Positions 18,871 to 27,479 of a stretch of 64,000 nucleotides of DNA are shown here, one piece after another. The stretch spans positions 458,193 through 522,192 of the forward strand of contig NZ_SNYR01000003.1 of the NCBI RefSeq assembly GCF_004363175.1. Reading direction: 5' to 3'. The stretch is from Maritalea mobilis. GTDB lineage: Bacteria; Pseudomonadota; Alphaproteobacteria; Rhizobiales; Devosiaceae. Position 1 is the stretch's first letter, and the number at the start of each line of letters is the position of its first letter. A model generated the notes under the pieces. That model was not told the DNA's origin, searched no databases, and was given only the letters and a program-made list of their open reading frames with translations. Made by a program: the position numbers and the translations under genes.

Positions 18871-19710
18871 CTAGCGAATAATCTGCGGCCGCACCTTAAT
18901 GCGGCGCACTTGATTTTCCGGCAAGTGCCGATTCAAGCGCTTATTGATCATTCCATAAATGCCGATCACACATAGCGTCAGCAAGATAAAATAGAAGGCC
19001 AAAATCGGATAAGGCACAAACGGGTTGAAGGTCTTGTCCGCAAAATAATTGGCGTAATAAAGCGCATCGCCGCGCTGTTGCCAGCTTGGAAAACCGGAAA
19101 AGAATACCAGTGTTGTCGCGTGAAACAGGAAAATCGCTTCATTGGTGTAAGCCGGCCAGGCGAGGCGCAACATGGTTGGCCAAATGATCTTTTTAAAGCG
19201 CGGCCATCCCGTAATGCCATAGGCATCGGCAGCTTCCACATCGCCTTTCGGGATGGATTTAAGCGCGCCGTAGAAGATCTCCCCGGAATAGGCTGCCGTG
19301 TTGAGGAACAGCACGATCAATGCCCCAAGCCACGCTTTGGTCAGCCAGCGTGTTTCCACGGTGATTTCCACAAAGCCCAGATTGATGTCGGTGCCCAATT
19401 TCGGCAACAACACAAACAGCTCATAAGCAAAGAAGAACTGAATAAAGAGCGGTGAGCCGCGGAAAATAAAGATGAACCATTCTGCAGGCACGCGGAAAAA
19501 CGGGTTCTTGCTGGCTTTGGCCATCGCCACGGCAACGGCGAGGAAGAAGCCTAAGCAAAGCGCCAACACGCCGAAATAGACATTCCAGATCAAGCCCGAG
19601 CCGATCAGGGTGAATTGGTCACATAAGGTAAAGTCCGAGCGCGGTAACAGGCGTTCACCAAAACCCATGGAGCGGAAGGCATAATTTTGGATGGTTTCAA
19701 TGCAACTCAT
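18871..19710 (-). CDS. Polar amino acid ABC transporter permease (HisM-like)
   Basis: A 279-residue inner-membrane permease of the His/Glu/Gln/Arg family. About five hydrophobic segments are visible, with the cytoplasmic coupling motif ADAYGITGWPRFKKIIWP contacting the ATPase. The first ~30 residues are poorly conserved. It overlaps the upstream permease gene by four bases (ATGA, 19707-19710), so the two subunits are translationally coupled and pair in the membrane. It is the last gene of the four-gene importer operon. Confidence 0.9.
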   Translation of the reverse strand: MSCIETIQNYAFRSMGFGERLLPRSDFTLCDQFTLIGSGLIWNVYFGVLALCLGFFLAVAVAMAKASKNPFFRVPAEWFIFIFRGSPLFIQFFFAYELFVLLPKLGTDINLGFVEITVETRWLTKAWLGALIVLFLNTAAYSGEIFYGALKSIPKGDVEAADAYGITGWPRFKKIIWPTMLRLAWPAYTNEAIFLFHATTLVFFSGFPSWQQRGDALYYANYFADKTFNPFVPYPILAFYFILLTLCVIGIYGMINKRLNRHLPENQVRRIKVRPQIIR

Positions 19711-20588
19711 GCTGAACCTCCCGCAAGTGATTTGCCGCCAGTGGTAGCTTGGCCAAGGTTCAAACGATCCATGAGTTTTTCAAACACAATTTCAGAAATC
19801 TTGGTCATGGCGAGATAGAACACCAAAAGGCCCAAGAAATAATAGATGCGCCAATCCGGGTGCGGATAGGAGAAGGCGGAGCTTTTTGAGCCGCCCAATT
19901 CCCGCGCCCAATAAACAATGTCCTCAACCCCGAGCAAGAACAGCAAGGGCGTCGCTTTGATCAAAATCATCCAAAGGTTAGACAGGCCGGGAAGCGCATA
20001 AACCCACATTTGCGGCATCAAAATCCGCCAAAACACTTGGCGCTGCGTCATGCCATAAGCTTCGCCAGTTTGCAGCTGCGCATGAGGCACAGCGCGCATG
20101 CCGCCATAAAGCACGTTGGCAGCAAAGGCGCCAAACACAATGGCAAAGGTCAGCACGGCAAGAATAAAGCCGTAAGTTTCGTGCACCCATTGCGGGGAAG
20201 TGGAAAGCGGCAATTTCGCCGCCGCACACACCACAAAATCATTGCCTTGCCGCACCGGTTCGGTCCAGTCCGAGCACAGGGTTTTGTGGCGCACATATTC
20301 AAAGGCTTGGTCGAGCGCAATCACGAAGAAAAGGAAAAAGGCAATGTCGGGCACACCGCGCACAATGGCGGTATAACCTTTGCCGAGCCAGCGCAGCGGT
20401 GCAATGTGCGACCGCGCAGCAGACGCGCCAAAAAAGCCGAATAACAAGGCGGTTGGCGCGGTAACAGCCAACAGCAACAACACAGTGCCAAATGAGGCAT
20501 AAAAGCTCATATGCTTGCCTGTTGTCAGATAACAGGTCAGCCAGGTTAAGCCTTCAATTTGGTCGGGATTTGCGCAGAATTCAAACAT
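19707..20588 (-). CDS. Polar amino acid ABC transporter permease (HisQ-like)
   Basis: A 293-residue permease, partner of the following gene. Several hydrophobic segments and the EAA-type loop GEAYGMTQRQVFWRILMPQ are visible. An insertion of about 45 residues (YVRHKTLCSDWTEPVRQG and beyond) sits between early membrane segments, in a position expected to face the periplasm; such insertions occur in alphaproteobacterial HisQ homologues. No strong ribosome site precedes ATG 20588. A stable hairpin separates it from the upstream binding-protein gene, which would leave the permeases less expressed than the binding protein. Confidence 0.9.
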   Translation of the reverse strand: MFEFCANPDQIEGLTWLTCYLTTGKHMSFYASFGTVLLLLAVTAPTALLFGFFGASAARSHIAPLRWLGKGYTAIVRGVPDIAFFLFFVIALDQAFEYVRHKTLCSDWTEPVRQGNDFVVCAAAKLPLSTSPQWVHETYGFILAVLTFAIVFGAFAANVLYGGMRAVPHAQLQTGEAYGMTQRQVFWRILMPQMWVYALPGLSNLWMILIKATPLLFLLGVEDIVYWARELGGSKSSAFSYPHPDWRIYYFLGLLVFYLAMTKISEIVFEKLMDRLNLGQATTGGKSLAGGSA

Positions 20589-20595
20589 ATAGGTA

Positions 20596-20619
20596 AAGGG
20601 CGAGACAAGTCCCGCCCTT
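20596..20619 (-). terminator. Intercistronic hairpin between binding protein and permease genes
   Basis: AAGGGCG (20596-20602) pairs with CGCCCTT (20613-20619). No T-run follows on the minus strand, and downstream genes belong to the same operon, so it probably acts as an mRNA-stabilising or attenuating element that raises the binding protein level relative to the permeases. Confidence 0.5.
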
Positions 20620-20629
20620 CCTCAATTTC

Positions 20630-21352
20630 TTAGAAGCGTGGTGAGTCTTCGCCCAACCATTTGATGATCAGCTCGTTCAATGTGCCGTCATCTTTCATGG
20701 ATTGGATTGCTGCATCAAACTTGCCGCGCATGTCTGGATCAGACTTGCGGAAAGCCATGCCGATGCCGCCACCCAAAGGTACGTCGTCACCAACAAAAAC
20801 CATGTCGCCATTTGAATCTTCAACCAATGGGATCAAGAAGTCTTTGTCTGAAAGCACTGCGTCTGCTTCACCATTGCGCACAGCAGCAACAGTTTCGTCA
20901 GGTGTTGCAAACTCAAGCAATGTCGCACCAGTTGTGGTGATGTGCGCAGCTTGAATAGTGCCTGTTTGTGCAGCAACAACGCCACCGTCAAGATCAACAT
21001 CAGCGCTCAACGCAGCATATGCTGAAGGTGATGGAGGTGTGTAGTTCTGTGTGAAATCAACAACTTCCTGACGCTCAGGTGTGATAGACATACCTGCGAT
21101 AATCGCGTCATAGTTGCCAGATACCAAGTTAGGGATGATTGAATCCCAATCGTTGGTAACCCACTCACAATCCATTTCTGCACGCTTGCAAAGCTCATCG
21201 CCCAACTCGCGCTCAAAACCGTCAACTTCACCGCTATCATTGATGAAGTTATATGGAGGGTAAGCGCCCTCGGTGCCAAGGCGCACAGTGTCCGCCATCG
21301 CAAAGCTTGTGCTCATTGCCAAAACAGCAACGGAAAGCATCAATTTTTTCAT
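20630..21352 (-). CDS. Periplasmic polar amino acid-binding protein
   Basis: A 240-residue family-3 solute-binding protein. The signal peptide is MKKLMLSVAVLAMSTSFAMA, cleaved before DTVRLG. The mature part starts with the typical GTEGAYPPYNF phrase and contains DWDSIIPNLVSGNYDAIIAGMSITPERQ and the hinge region, as in histidine, lysine/arginine/ornithine and arginine binders. The Cys pair in LCKRAEMDC matches the short disulfide of HisJ/LAO proteins. Exact ligand cannot be read from sequence; a basic amino acid is likely given the neighbouring lysine genes. Confidence 0.9.
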   Translation of the reverse strand: MKKLMLSVAVLAMSTSFAMADTVRLGTEGAYPPYNFINDSGEVDGFERELGDELCKRAEMDCEWVTNDWDSIIPNLVSGNYDAIIAGMSITPERQEVVDFTQNYTPPSPSAYAALSADVDLDGGVVAAQTGTIQAAHITTTGATLLEFATPDETVAAVRNGEADAVLSDKDFLIPLVEDSNGDMVFVGDDVPLGGGIGMAFRKSDPDMRGKFDAAIQSMKDDGTLNELIIKWLGEDSPRF

Positions 21353-21400
21353 TTTAGTCTCCCTTGGTTTAACCTCTTTTATAAAGAGATCTTGAGTTGG

Positions 21401-22192
21401 TTATGCCGGAACGGTCGCACTCAAGAATTGCTGTAGCCGTTCGGTTTTGGTGTTCTTAAACACCTCATCAGGGGTGCCTTGTTCTTCAATGCGGCCCTGA
21501 TGCAAAAAGATAACATGGTCAGAAACATCTGCAGCCAAGCGCATATCGTGGGTCACGATAATCATGGTGCGGCCCTCTTTGGCCAAATCCTTGATCACCT
21601 TCACCACTTCTTGCTCCAACTCTGGGTCTAGCGCAGATGTTGGTTCATCAAACAAAAGCGCTTGCGGTTCCATCGCCAAAGCCCGCGCAATCGCGGCCCG
21701 TTGTTGCTGCCCGCCAGAAAGTTGAGCGGGATAATTGTCGCACTTGTCGCCAATGCCCACTTTGTCCAGCAACATGCGCGCACGCTCTTCCACCACCGCA
21801 GGGTCTTCGCCCAAAACGGTGACGGGCGCTTCCATCACATTTTGCAAAATGGACATATGCGCCCAAAGATTGAATTGCTGAAACACCATGGTCAAATTGG
21901 TGCGAATGCGGATCACTTGCGCCTTGTCAGCGGGGTGACGGTTTAACCCTTCACCTTTCCAATGCACAGGCTCCCCATCAAAAATCACGTCTCCTTGCTG
22001 GCTGTCTTCCAACAAATTGACACACCGCAACAAGGTGGATTTGCCAGAGCCTGAAGAGCCGATCAAGCTCACCACATCGCCCTTATGGGCCACAAGGTCG
22101 ACGCCTTTAAGCACTTCAAGATTGCCATAGCTTTTGTGAAGGTCGCGTACTTCAATGACAGGTGTTTGCGTGTCCGACATATTTTCTTTCAT
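21401..22192 (-). CDS. Polar amino acid ABC transporter ATPase (HisP-like)
   Basis: A 263-residue ATPase that powers the importer. Walker A is GSSGSGKST (about 45-53), the signature is LSGGQQQR, Walker B is ALLFDEP followed by TSALDPE, and the switch histidine is in IIVTHDMRLA. The insertion QGDVIFDGEPVHWKGEGLNR is typical of HisP. An alternative start four codons in (MSDTQTP) is equally plausible. It is the first gene of the operon; the gap of about 475 bases upstream should hold the promoter. Confidence 0.92.
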   Translation of the reverse strand: MKENMSDTQTPVIEVRDLHKSYGNLEVLKGVDLVAHKGDVVSLIGSSGSGKSTLLRCVNLLEDSQQGDVIFDGEPVHWKGEGLNRHPADKAQVIRIRTNLTMVFQQFNLWAHMSILQNVMEAPVTVLGEDPAVVEERARMLLDKVGIGDKCDNYPAQLSGGQQQRAAIARALAMEPQALLFDEPTSALDPELEQEVVKVIKDLAKEGRTMIIVTHDMRLAADVSDHVIFLHQGRIEEQGTPDEVFKNTKTERLQQFLSATVPA

Positions 22193-22668
22193 TCTTTGAT
22201 CGCTAATAACCGATCTAGCCCAAATTTAGCAGGCGCACAATTGGCTTTTGCCGCGCACCCTACCCAATTAGGGGGAGTGATCCATCAGTTTTTGCGTGAA
22301 AAAGGTGCAGCCAAGAGGTCGAACAAATTTGCCCCAGCGCCGCAAAATGCTGGCGCGGGCCATGCCTGCACACAATAGATGAGATGGCGCAAAAACGCTC
22401 AACAGCCTTGCCGGACCAATGGTCAGGGTCAAAAGCATCAATCATGTCCTCCCTCGCATCAGGTCCAATTTCTCGGGCCCGATTTGCGCTGCCCTCACAA
22501 CGCTTTATCCGCAAATTCAAAATTTGCGATATGTTCCATGTCAGTATGACCGATTATATTTTGACTGAATAGTCATTATTTTGCACAAAATTCAATAAAG
22601 ATTTCGCACTTTGCTTAGGTAAAATCGCCGAAATGGAAAGGGCGGACAAAAGCCCGCCCTTTAAACAA
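22193..22668. other. Long gap upstream of the amino acid importer operon
   Basis: This stretch of 476 bases contains no convincing gene. A minus-strand frame (22260-22445 from an ATG with GGAGG only two bases before it) would give 61 residues with no recognisable domain. Two dyads stand out: GCAAATT-CAA-AATTTGC (22511-22527) and TGACT-GAAT-AGTCA (22562-22575). A terminator for the saccharopine dehydrogenase gene occupies 22637-22662. The remainder presumably carries the importer promoter. Confidence 0.5.
22637..22662 (-). terminator. Terminator after saccharopine dehydrogenase gene
   Basis: AAAGGGCGG (22637-22645) pairs with CCGCCCTTT (22654-22662) just after the minus-strand stop codon. The run after the stem on that strand is T-containing but short, so it is a moderate intrinsic terminator. 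The stem is nearly the same as those at 20596 and 37156. Confidence 0.7.
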
Positions 22669-23784
22669 TTATGCCGCTTTTGTTGTCGCAGCGCTGGTGG
22701 CCAACGGCTTGCCCAGGAACATGCCGCCGAACCGATTGTCCAAAAACTCATCCAGATTGATTTGCTCTTGGCGCACAAAGCCTTTGCTTGGCAATTTGCC
22801 TGTCCGCATCAAGTCCATCGCTGCGGTCACGCCGGCAGCAGTGGTGATTTGAATGGCGGTCCACTCTTTGCCAGCCACTTCCATTGGGGTGGAAACATTG
22901 AGGAAAGATTTTTCCTCATATTTGCCATCAATGGTGCCCGTTGCGGTGCAGAACACGGTTACCGTGTCTTGCTTGGTCACTGGCAAAGCCGTGTTGAAAA
23001 TTTCGCACATCAAGTCCTGACGCTCTTGCAGCTTCAAATCCTGCAACAAAATTTTCAAAATATCGCGGTGGCCCGGATAGCGGATCGAACGGTAAGACAC
23101 GTTTTTCGCGTGGCCTGAAAGCGTTTCGCACAAGGTGCCCAAACCGCCAGAAGTGTTGAAACACTCAAAGTCGGTGCCGTTCAATGTGAATGTCTGCAAA
23201 TTCTCAAGTGGTGGCACTTCCACCAACTTGCCATCCACCAAAGCTTCACATGGGTTGCAATATTCATTCACCATGCCTTCGGTTGACCAGGTGATGTTAT
23301 ATTTCAGCGCATTTGTTGGGTAGCGTGGCAACGCACCAACGCGCATGGACAAATCTTCAACCTTGTCAAACTGCTTCGCCAAGTGATAACCCGCAACACC
23401 CACAAAACCGGGCGCCAAGCCACATTGTGGCATAAAGGCAGTGTCAGCGTCTTTGGCCAAGTCCATCACAAACTTGGTGCCTTTCACATCTTCCGTCAGG
23501 TCGAAATAATGTGTACCTGCTTTTTTCGCGCCCGTCGCGATAGCAGGGGTCAAAAAGTAGGGTGCAGCGCTCAACACGGCATTTTTGTCTTTAAGGGCAG
23601 CCACCAATTCATCTTCATTGGTCACGTCCACTTTGGCCGTTTTCAGGCCCAATTTGGCCACTTCCGCCAAGGCAGCTTCATTGGTGTCGGCAACGGTCAC
23701 GCTATATTCAGGCTGGCTTTCCAAAACCACGCCCACCATGCGGCCAATTTTACCTGCGCCAACAATCAAAACATCCCAATTCAT
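22669..23784 (-). CDS. Saccharopine dehydrogenase-family protein
   Basis: A 371-residue protein with an N-terminal Rossmann domain (VLIVGAGKIGRMVG) and the saccharopine dehydrogenase C-terminal fold. SAAPYFLTP and GTHYFDLTEDV are family landmarks. In the saccharopine route of lysine breakdown, saccharopine dehydrogenase releases glutamate and aminoadipate semialdehyde, the substrate of an ALDH7 enzyme such as that at 15081. No lysine-ketoglutarate reductase domain is fused or adjacent. ATG 23784 is preferred over an upstream start because AGAGGGA precedes it. Carboxynorspermidine synthase is a related alternative, but no polyamine genes are near. It is divergent from an Lrp regulator. Confidence 0.82.
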   Translation of the reverse strand: MNWDVLIVGAGKIGRMVGVVLESQPEYSVTVADTNEAALAEVAKLGLKTAKVDVTNEDELVAALKDKNAVLSAAPYFLTPAIATGAKKAGTHYFDLTEDVKGTKFVMDLAKDADTAFMPQCGLAPGFVGVAGYHLAKQFDKVEDLSMRVGALPRYPTNALKYNITWSTEGMVNEYCNPCEALVDGKLVEVPPLENLQTFTLNGTDFECFNTSGGLGTLCETLSGHAKNVSYRSIRYPGHRDILKILLQDLKLQERQDLMCEIFNTALPVTKQDTVTVFCTATGTIDGKYEEKSFLNVSTPMEVAGKEWTAIQITTAAGVTAAMDLMRTGKLPSKGFVRQEQINLDEFLDNRFGGMFLGKPLATSAATTKAA

Positions 23785-24027
23785 ATCTGTCCCTCTGGTT
23801 TGATTTTTTAAACTGGTAAAATTGTGCCAGCGCGCACTGTCAGCGCATAGAATCTGAACCGCCATAATCAAGATGAAATGACGGAAATTGGTTGCTATAT
23901 CCGACAAAATGACGAAAAAGAGCTGCGCAACACGCGCTTAACCACCTGATGCACTTGCGCCTTGGCAAAAACTTGCTCATCGTCACTTTATCATATGCTT
24001 GACTATTTGTCGGAAGGGAGCGGCGGC

Positions 24028-24471
24028 ATGGAAAAGCCCATACGGGATGAATTGGATCGGCAATTGATTGCCCAATTGCAATTTAACGCCCGCGCCAAAA
24101 CTTCTGATATTGCCAAAAAACTCGGCATTGCCCGCACCACGGTGCATGAGCGGATCGCTCGACTCGAGCGCTTGGGCTATATCAAAGGCTACACAGTACA
24201 ATTGGCGGAAGATCCGGGCCGCCAACATGTGGAAGCCTTGGTGATGATCGAGGTGCATCAGCAGCAGGGCAAGCAGATCGCCGATAAGCTGAAAGACTTC
24301 CCTGAAATCAAACTCTGCCTCGCCATCAATGGCGAATATGATTTGCACCTGTCAGTCGAAGCACCGCAGCTCGAAGATATTGACGAAATCATCGACGAAA
24401 TCGCCCTCATCCCCGGCGTCCGCCGCACGCAGACGTCGCTGGTGCTGGGTCGTAAATTCGATCGGCGGTAA
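24028..24471 (+). CDS. Lrp/AsnC-family regulator
   Basis: A 147-residue regulator with an N-terminal AsnC helix-turn-helix (TSDIAKKLGIARTTVHERIA) and a C-terminal RAM ligand-binding domain (about 70-145). ATG 24028 follows AAGGGAG (24014-24020); a longer frame from 23962 has no such signal. It is divergent from the saccharopine dehydrogenase gene with about 240 bases between them. Lrp proteins in that position typically respond to the amino acid being degraded, so lysine sensing is the likely role, as an inference from context. Confidence 0.85.
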   Translation: MEKPIRDELDRQLIAQLQFNARAKTSDIAKKLGIARTTVHERIARLERLGYIKGYTVQLAEDPGRQHVEALVMIEVHQQQGKQIADKLKDFPEIKLCLAINGEYDLHLSVEAPQLEDIDEIIDEIALIPGVRRTQTSLVLGRKFDRR

Positions 24472-24524
24472 ACCAGATCCACCGGATAAAGAAAACGACC
24501 CACCGTACAAAATATCCTCATCCA

Positions 24525-24636
24525 CCACCGTCATTACCGGACTTGATCCGGTAATCCATGTAGCCTTGACCAAATGGGCAATGCACTAGTGGCTAGAGTG
24601 CCGAGGCTGGACCCCGGATCAAGTCTAGGGTGACGG
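24525..24636. repeat. Extragenic palindromic repeat pair, copy 1
   Basis: Bases 24525-24560 form a 36-base element with internal palindrome TACCGGACTTGATCCGGTA. An opposite-facing relative containing CCCCGGATCAAGTC lies at about 24609-24636. The 36-base unit recurs without change at 35294-35329. Elements of this CCGGACTTGATCCGG type are common in alphaproteobacterial intergenic DNA. It lies between the Lrp gene and allA, where both transcripts end. Confidence 0.8.
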
Positions 24637-24657
24637 AAGAGCACTTGTCTAAAGCCT

Positions 24658-25158
24658 CTAATCCGCAAACCCAACCAAAAAGCCCGGCTCATAATAAAAT
24701 TCTTCCAGATTTTCTCCCGGCCCACCCCGATCAATCACCACAAAATCGCTGGTCTGCTCCAATGTGGTCAGCACCCCGTGCCAACAGCCCATTTTCAAAT
24801 TGATGCCTTGCCCAGATTGAGTCAAAAAAGCCTCTGGTTTGCCCGGCGTGCCCGCCTCATCCGGCGCTACAATCACCAAAAACGGGCGCTTGCTCATGGG
24901 GATAAAAGCCTGTGAGCCGAGCGGATGTCGCTCCACCATTTTGAGGTGCAGGGGAATATCATAAGGCTTGCCACGGAAAATATTCACCAGCGGTCGGGGC
25001 TCTACACCACCCAGCTCAACCGTCGCCAAATCATTATAGCGGGTGCACATGCCATTATTGATCGGAAAATGATCAGCCTTGTCCAGATCAATCACTTCGC
25101 CAAACGGCGCAAAGGCTTCGATGGTCAGCGGCTTGATAGGAATAAACGGAACTTCCAT
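24658..25158 (-). CDS. allA: Ureidoglycolate lyase AllA
   Basis: A 166-residue ureidoglycolate lyase, splitting (S)-ureidoglycolate into glyoxylate and urea, the last step of allantoin breakdown. The motifs IEAFAPFGEVI, ERHPLGSQAFIP and KMGCWHGVLTTL (active-site loop of the cupin-like fold) match the family, as does the length. ATG 25158 directly abuts the allE stop codon, so it is the third gene of the puuE-allE-allA operon. Older databases call this fold ureidoglycolate hydrolase; the lyase activity is the established one. Confidence 0.93.
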   Translation of the reverse strand: MEVPFIPIKPLTIEAFAPFGEVIDLDKADHFPINNGMCTRYNDLATVELGGVEPRPLVNIFRGKPYDIPLHLKMVERHPLGSQAFIPMSKRPFLVIVAPDEAGTPGKPEAFLTQSGQGINLKMGCWHGVLTTLEQTSDFVVIDRGGPGENLEEFYYEPGFLVGFAD

Positions 25159-25983
25159 TTATGCCCCCAATTTCAGCTTCATATGCCGGTTCACGTCTTT
25201 GTAAAGTAGATAGCGGAATGGCTCCGGCCCACCCGCATAGCAGGCTTGCGGACAGAAGGCGCGCAACCACATAAAGTCGCCCGCCTCCACTTCAACCCAA
25301 TCCTCATTCAGCCGATAAACCGCCTTGCCCTGCAGCACATAAAGCCCGTGTTCCATTACATGGGTTTCCGCGAAAGGGATCACGCCGCCGGGCTGGAAAG
25401 TCACAATATTCACATGCATATCATGGGCCACATCACTGGGGTCCACAAAGCGCGTGGTGGCCCAAGCGCCATCCGTATCTGGCATAGGGATGGGGTCGTG
25501 GTCGTTCTCATTGGTCACAAAGCTCGTTGGCGCATCGATCCCATCCACTGTTTCATAGGCTTTGCGAATCCAATGAAACCGAAGCGGTGCATCTGAATCA
25601 TTCGCCAATTGCCAGTCCGCCTCCACTGCCAAATAGGCATATGACCCCACGCCCAGTTTGTGCTGTTCTCCGTCAAGTGTCAGCGTGCCTTCGCCCTCGG
25701 TCACAAACAAAACGCCTTCAGCGCTTGGGTCTGGCTCTGGCCGGGTGCTGCCACCGCCGGGGGCAACCTCCATCACATATTGCGCAAAGGTCTCCGCAAA
25801 GCCGCTGAGTGGCCGCGCAATTATCCAGGCGCGGGTATTGTCCCAATGAGGCAGGTTGGACGTGACAATATCGCTAAACACCCCTTTTGGGATCACCGCA
25901 TAAGCGTCTGTAAATTTGGCGCGGTCGGTCAGCAATTGCGTTTGCGGCGGCAGGCCACCTTTGGGCGTATAATATTGGCTCAT
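25159..25983 (-). CDS. allE: (S)-ureidoglycine aminohydrolase AllE
   Basis: A 274-residue bicupin that converts (S)-ureidoglycine to (S)-ureidoglycolate plus ammonia, using Mn2+. The N-terminal cupin spans about 45-120 (EGVLFVTEGEGTLTLDGE) and the C-terminal cupin about 180-255, where His and Glu ligands occur in PGGVIPFAETHVMEHGLYVL. Proteins of this family are sometimes labelled bifunctional allantoicase, but only the aminohydrolase activity is supported by the domain. Its substrate should come from allantoate amidohydrolase, which is not in this window. It lies directly before allA. Confidence 0.92.
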   Translation of the reverse strand: MSQYYTPKGGLPPQTQLLTDRAKFTDAYAVIPKGVFSDIVTSNLPHWDNTRAWIIARPLSGFAETFAQYVMEVAPGGGSTRPEPDPSAEGVLFVTEGEGTLTLDGEQHKLGVGSYAYLAVEADWQLANDSDAPLRFHWIRKAYETVDGIDAPTSFVTNENDHDPIPMPDTDGAWATTRFVDPSDVAHDMHVNIVTFQPGGVIPFAETHVMEHGLYVLQGKAVYRLNEDWVEVEAGDFMWLRAFCPQACYAGGPEPFRYLLYKDVNRHMKLKLGA

Positions 25984-27429
25984 CTAGTCCTCCCCAAACA
26001 TGTCTTTCAGCCGCAATAGAGCAATCCGCTCCACTTGCTGACACGCCGTTGCAAATTCTTCATCCCGATCATGATGCACGCGCTTTTTAAACTGTTCAAG
26101 AATCTGATCCTTGTTCAGCCCTTTCACCGCAATGATAAAGGGAAAACCAAACTTGGCCGTATAAGTCTCGTTCAACTCGGTGAAAGTGGCACGCTCATCA
26201 TCCGTCAAAGCGTCAAGCCCAGCACCGGCTTGCTCCTTGGTCGAGTCTTCAGTCAACCGTTTCGCCGCTGCCAACTTGCCCGCCAAATCCGGGTGTGCGT
26301 TCAACACTTTAAGCCGCTCGCTCTCCCGCGCTTTTCTAAATTGCGCCGCCAATGCCGCATGTATGCCGATGGCACAATCATGCGCCGGACCAAGCTCAGA
26401 TTCATAGGCCCGTTCTGCAATCCAAGGCGAATGTTCAAACACGCCGCCAAACTGCTCCACAAAGGTCGTGCGGCTCATATTCACCAGGTCAAATTTTGGT
26501 GCTGCATAAGGGTGATGCTCCATCCAATGGTGCGCAATATCAATGCGTCGCGCCACCCAAACATCGGGTTTAGATTGGATATAGTCGAGGAAACGCCGTA
26601 GCGCCATAATCCGCCCGGGGCGGCCGATCAGGCGGCAATGCAGCCCGATATTCAGCACTTTCGGCGCCCCCGTTTCGCCTTCGGCATAAAGCGCGTCAAA
26701 GCTATCTTTCAAATAGCAGTAAAACTGGTCGCCACTATTAAAGCCCTGCACCGCAGCAAAGCGCATATCATTTGTGTCCAGTGTATAGGGGATAATCAAT
26801 TGTGGCTGTTGTGCCTCGCCATGGGGTGCCCGCCAATAGGGCAGATCATCCGCATAACTGTCCGACACATAATCAAAGCACCCCATTTCCTGGGTCAGCG
26901 CCACCGTATGGTCCGAACAGCGGCCCGTATACCAGCCTTTGGGATAAGCGCCCGTGGCCTCATAATGCAGCTGGATCGCTTCTTTCATATGGGCGCGCTC
27001 TTCGGCTTCGGTGAAGTCCTTATATTCGATCCATTTTAGCCCGTGTGAGGCAATTTCCCACCCCGCCTCCTGCATCGCCGCCACTTGCTCGGGCGAGCGT
27101 TTAAGCGCGGTGGCCACCCCATAAATGGTCAGCGGCATATCAAATTGGGTAAACAGCTCATGCACCCGCCAAAACCCGGCGCGCGCGCCATATTCATAGA
27201 TGCTTTCCATGTTCCAATGGCGCTGGCCCTGCCATTGCTGTGCGCCTACAATTTCAGACAAAAAGGCTTCGGATGCCTTGTCACCATGCAACAGGCAATT
27301 CTCGCCGCCTTCTTCATAATTGAGCACAAATTGCACGGCAATCTTGGCGCCATTCGGCCATTGAACCGCTGGTTTGCGGCGGCCATAGCCGCGCATATCC
27401 CGTTCATAGCGTTGCGGTTTATCGCTCAT
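25984..27429 (-). CDS. puuE-uraD: Fused allantoinase PuuE and OHCU decarboxylase UraD
   Basis: A 481-residue two-domain protein. Residues 1 to about 305 are a polysaccharide deacetylase-like PuuE allantoinase (MRGYGRRKPAVQWPNGAKIA, NMESIYEYGARAGFWR, EIASHGLKWIEY), cofactor-independent and distinct from metal-dependent AllB. Residues about 318-481 are UraD (LNAHPDLAGKLA with the catalytic His, then EQAGAGLDALTDDE), which decarboxylates OHCU to (S)-allantoin. The fusion couples two consecutive steps. ATG 27429 lies behind AAGGGTGGAG; a longer frame begins three codons earlier with GTG. First gene of a minus-strand operon with allE and allA. Confidence 0.94.
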   Translation of the reverse strand: MSDKPQRYERDMRGYGRRKPAVQWPNGAKIAVQFVLNYEEGGENCLLHGDKASEAFLSEIVGAQQWQGQRHWNMESIYEYGARAGFWRVHELFTQFDMPLTIYGVATALKRSPEQVAAMQEAGWEIASHGLKWIEYKDFTEAEERAHMKEAIQLHYEATGAYPKGWYTGRCSDHTVALTQEMGCFDYVSDSYADDLPYWRAPHGEAQQPQLIIPYTLDTNDMRFAAVQGFNSGDQFYCYLKDSFDALYAEGETGAPKVLNIGLHCRLIGRPGRIMALRRFLDYIQSKPDVWVARRIDIAHHWMEHHPYAAPKFDLVNMSRTTFVEQFGGVFEHSPWIAERAYESELGPAHDCAIGIHAALAAQFRKARESERLKVLNAHPDLAGKLAAAKRLTEDSTKEQAGAGLDALTDDERATFTELNETYTAKFGFPFIIAVKGLNKDQILEQFKKRVHHDRDEEFATACQQVERIALLRLKDMFGED

Positions 27430-27479
27430 TTGCTCCACCCTTTATGCTGATATTTTTGCGTTGGCGAAATCCCATATAG

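Noticed and set aside
18871-22192. Naming the importer as histidine-specific HisJQMP
   Set aside because: Similarity is to the whole polar amino acid group, and it is 11 kb from the hut genes and inside a probable lysine region. Specificity cannot be read from sequence.
22260-22520. 86-residue minus-strand frame in the gap upstream of the importer
   Set aside because: It has no recognisable domain, starts with TTG, and the internal ATG has GGAGG too close. It could be a remnant but there is not enough to call a gene.
24525-24636. Reading the palindromic repeats as a CRISPR array or insertion sequence
   Set aside because: There are no regularly spaced repeat-spacer units and no transposase; they fit extragenic palindromic repeats.
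25159-25983. Calling AllE an allantoicase to close the purine gap
   Set aside because: The bicupin belongs to ureidoglycine aminohydrolases; allantoicase is a different fold. The bifunctional label is not supported by anything seen.
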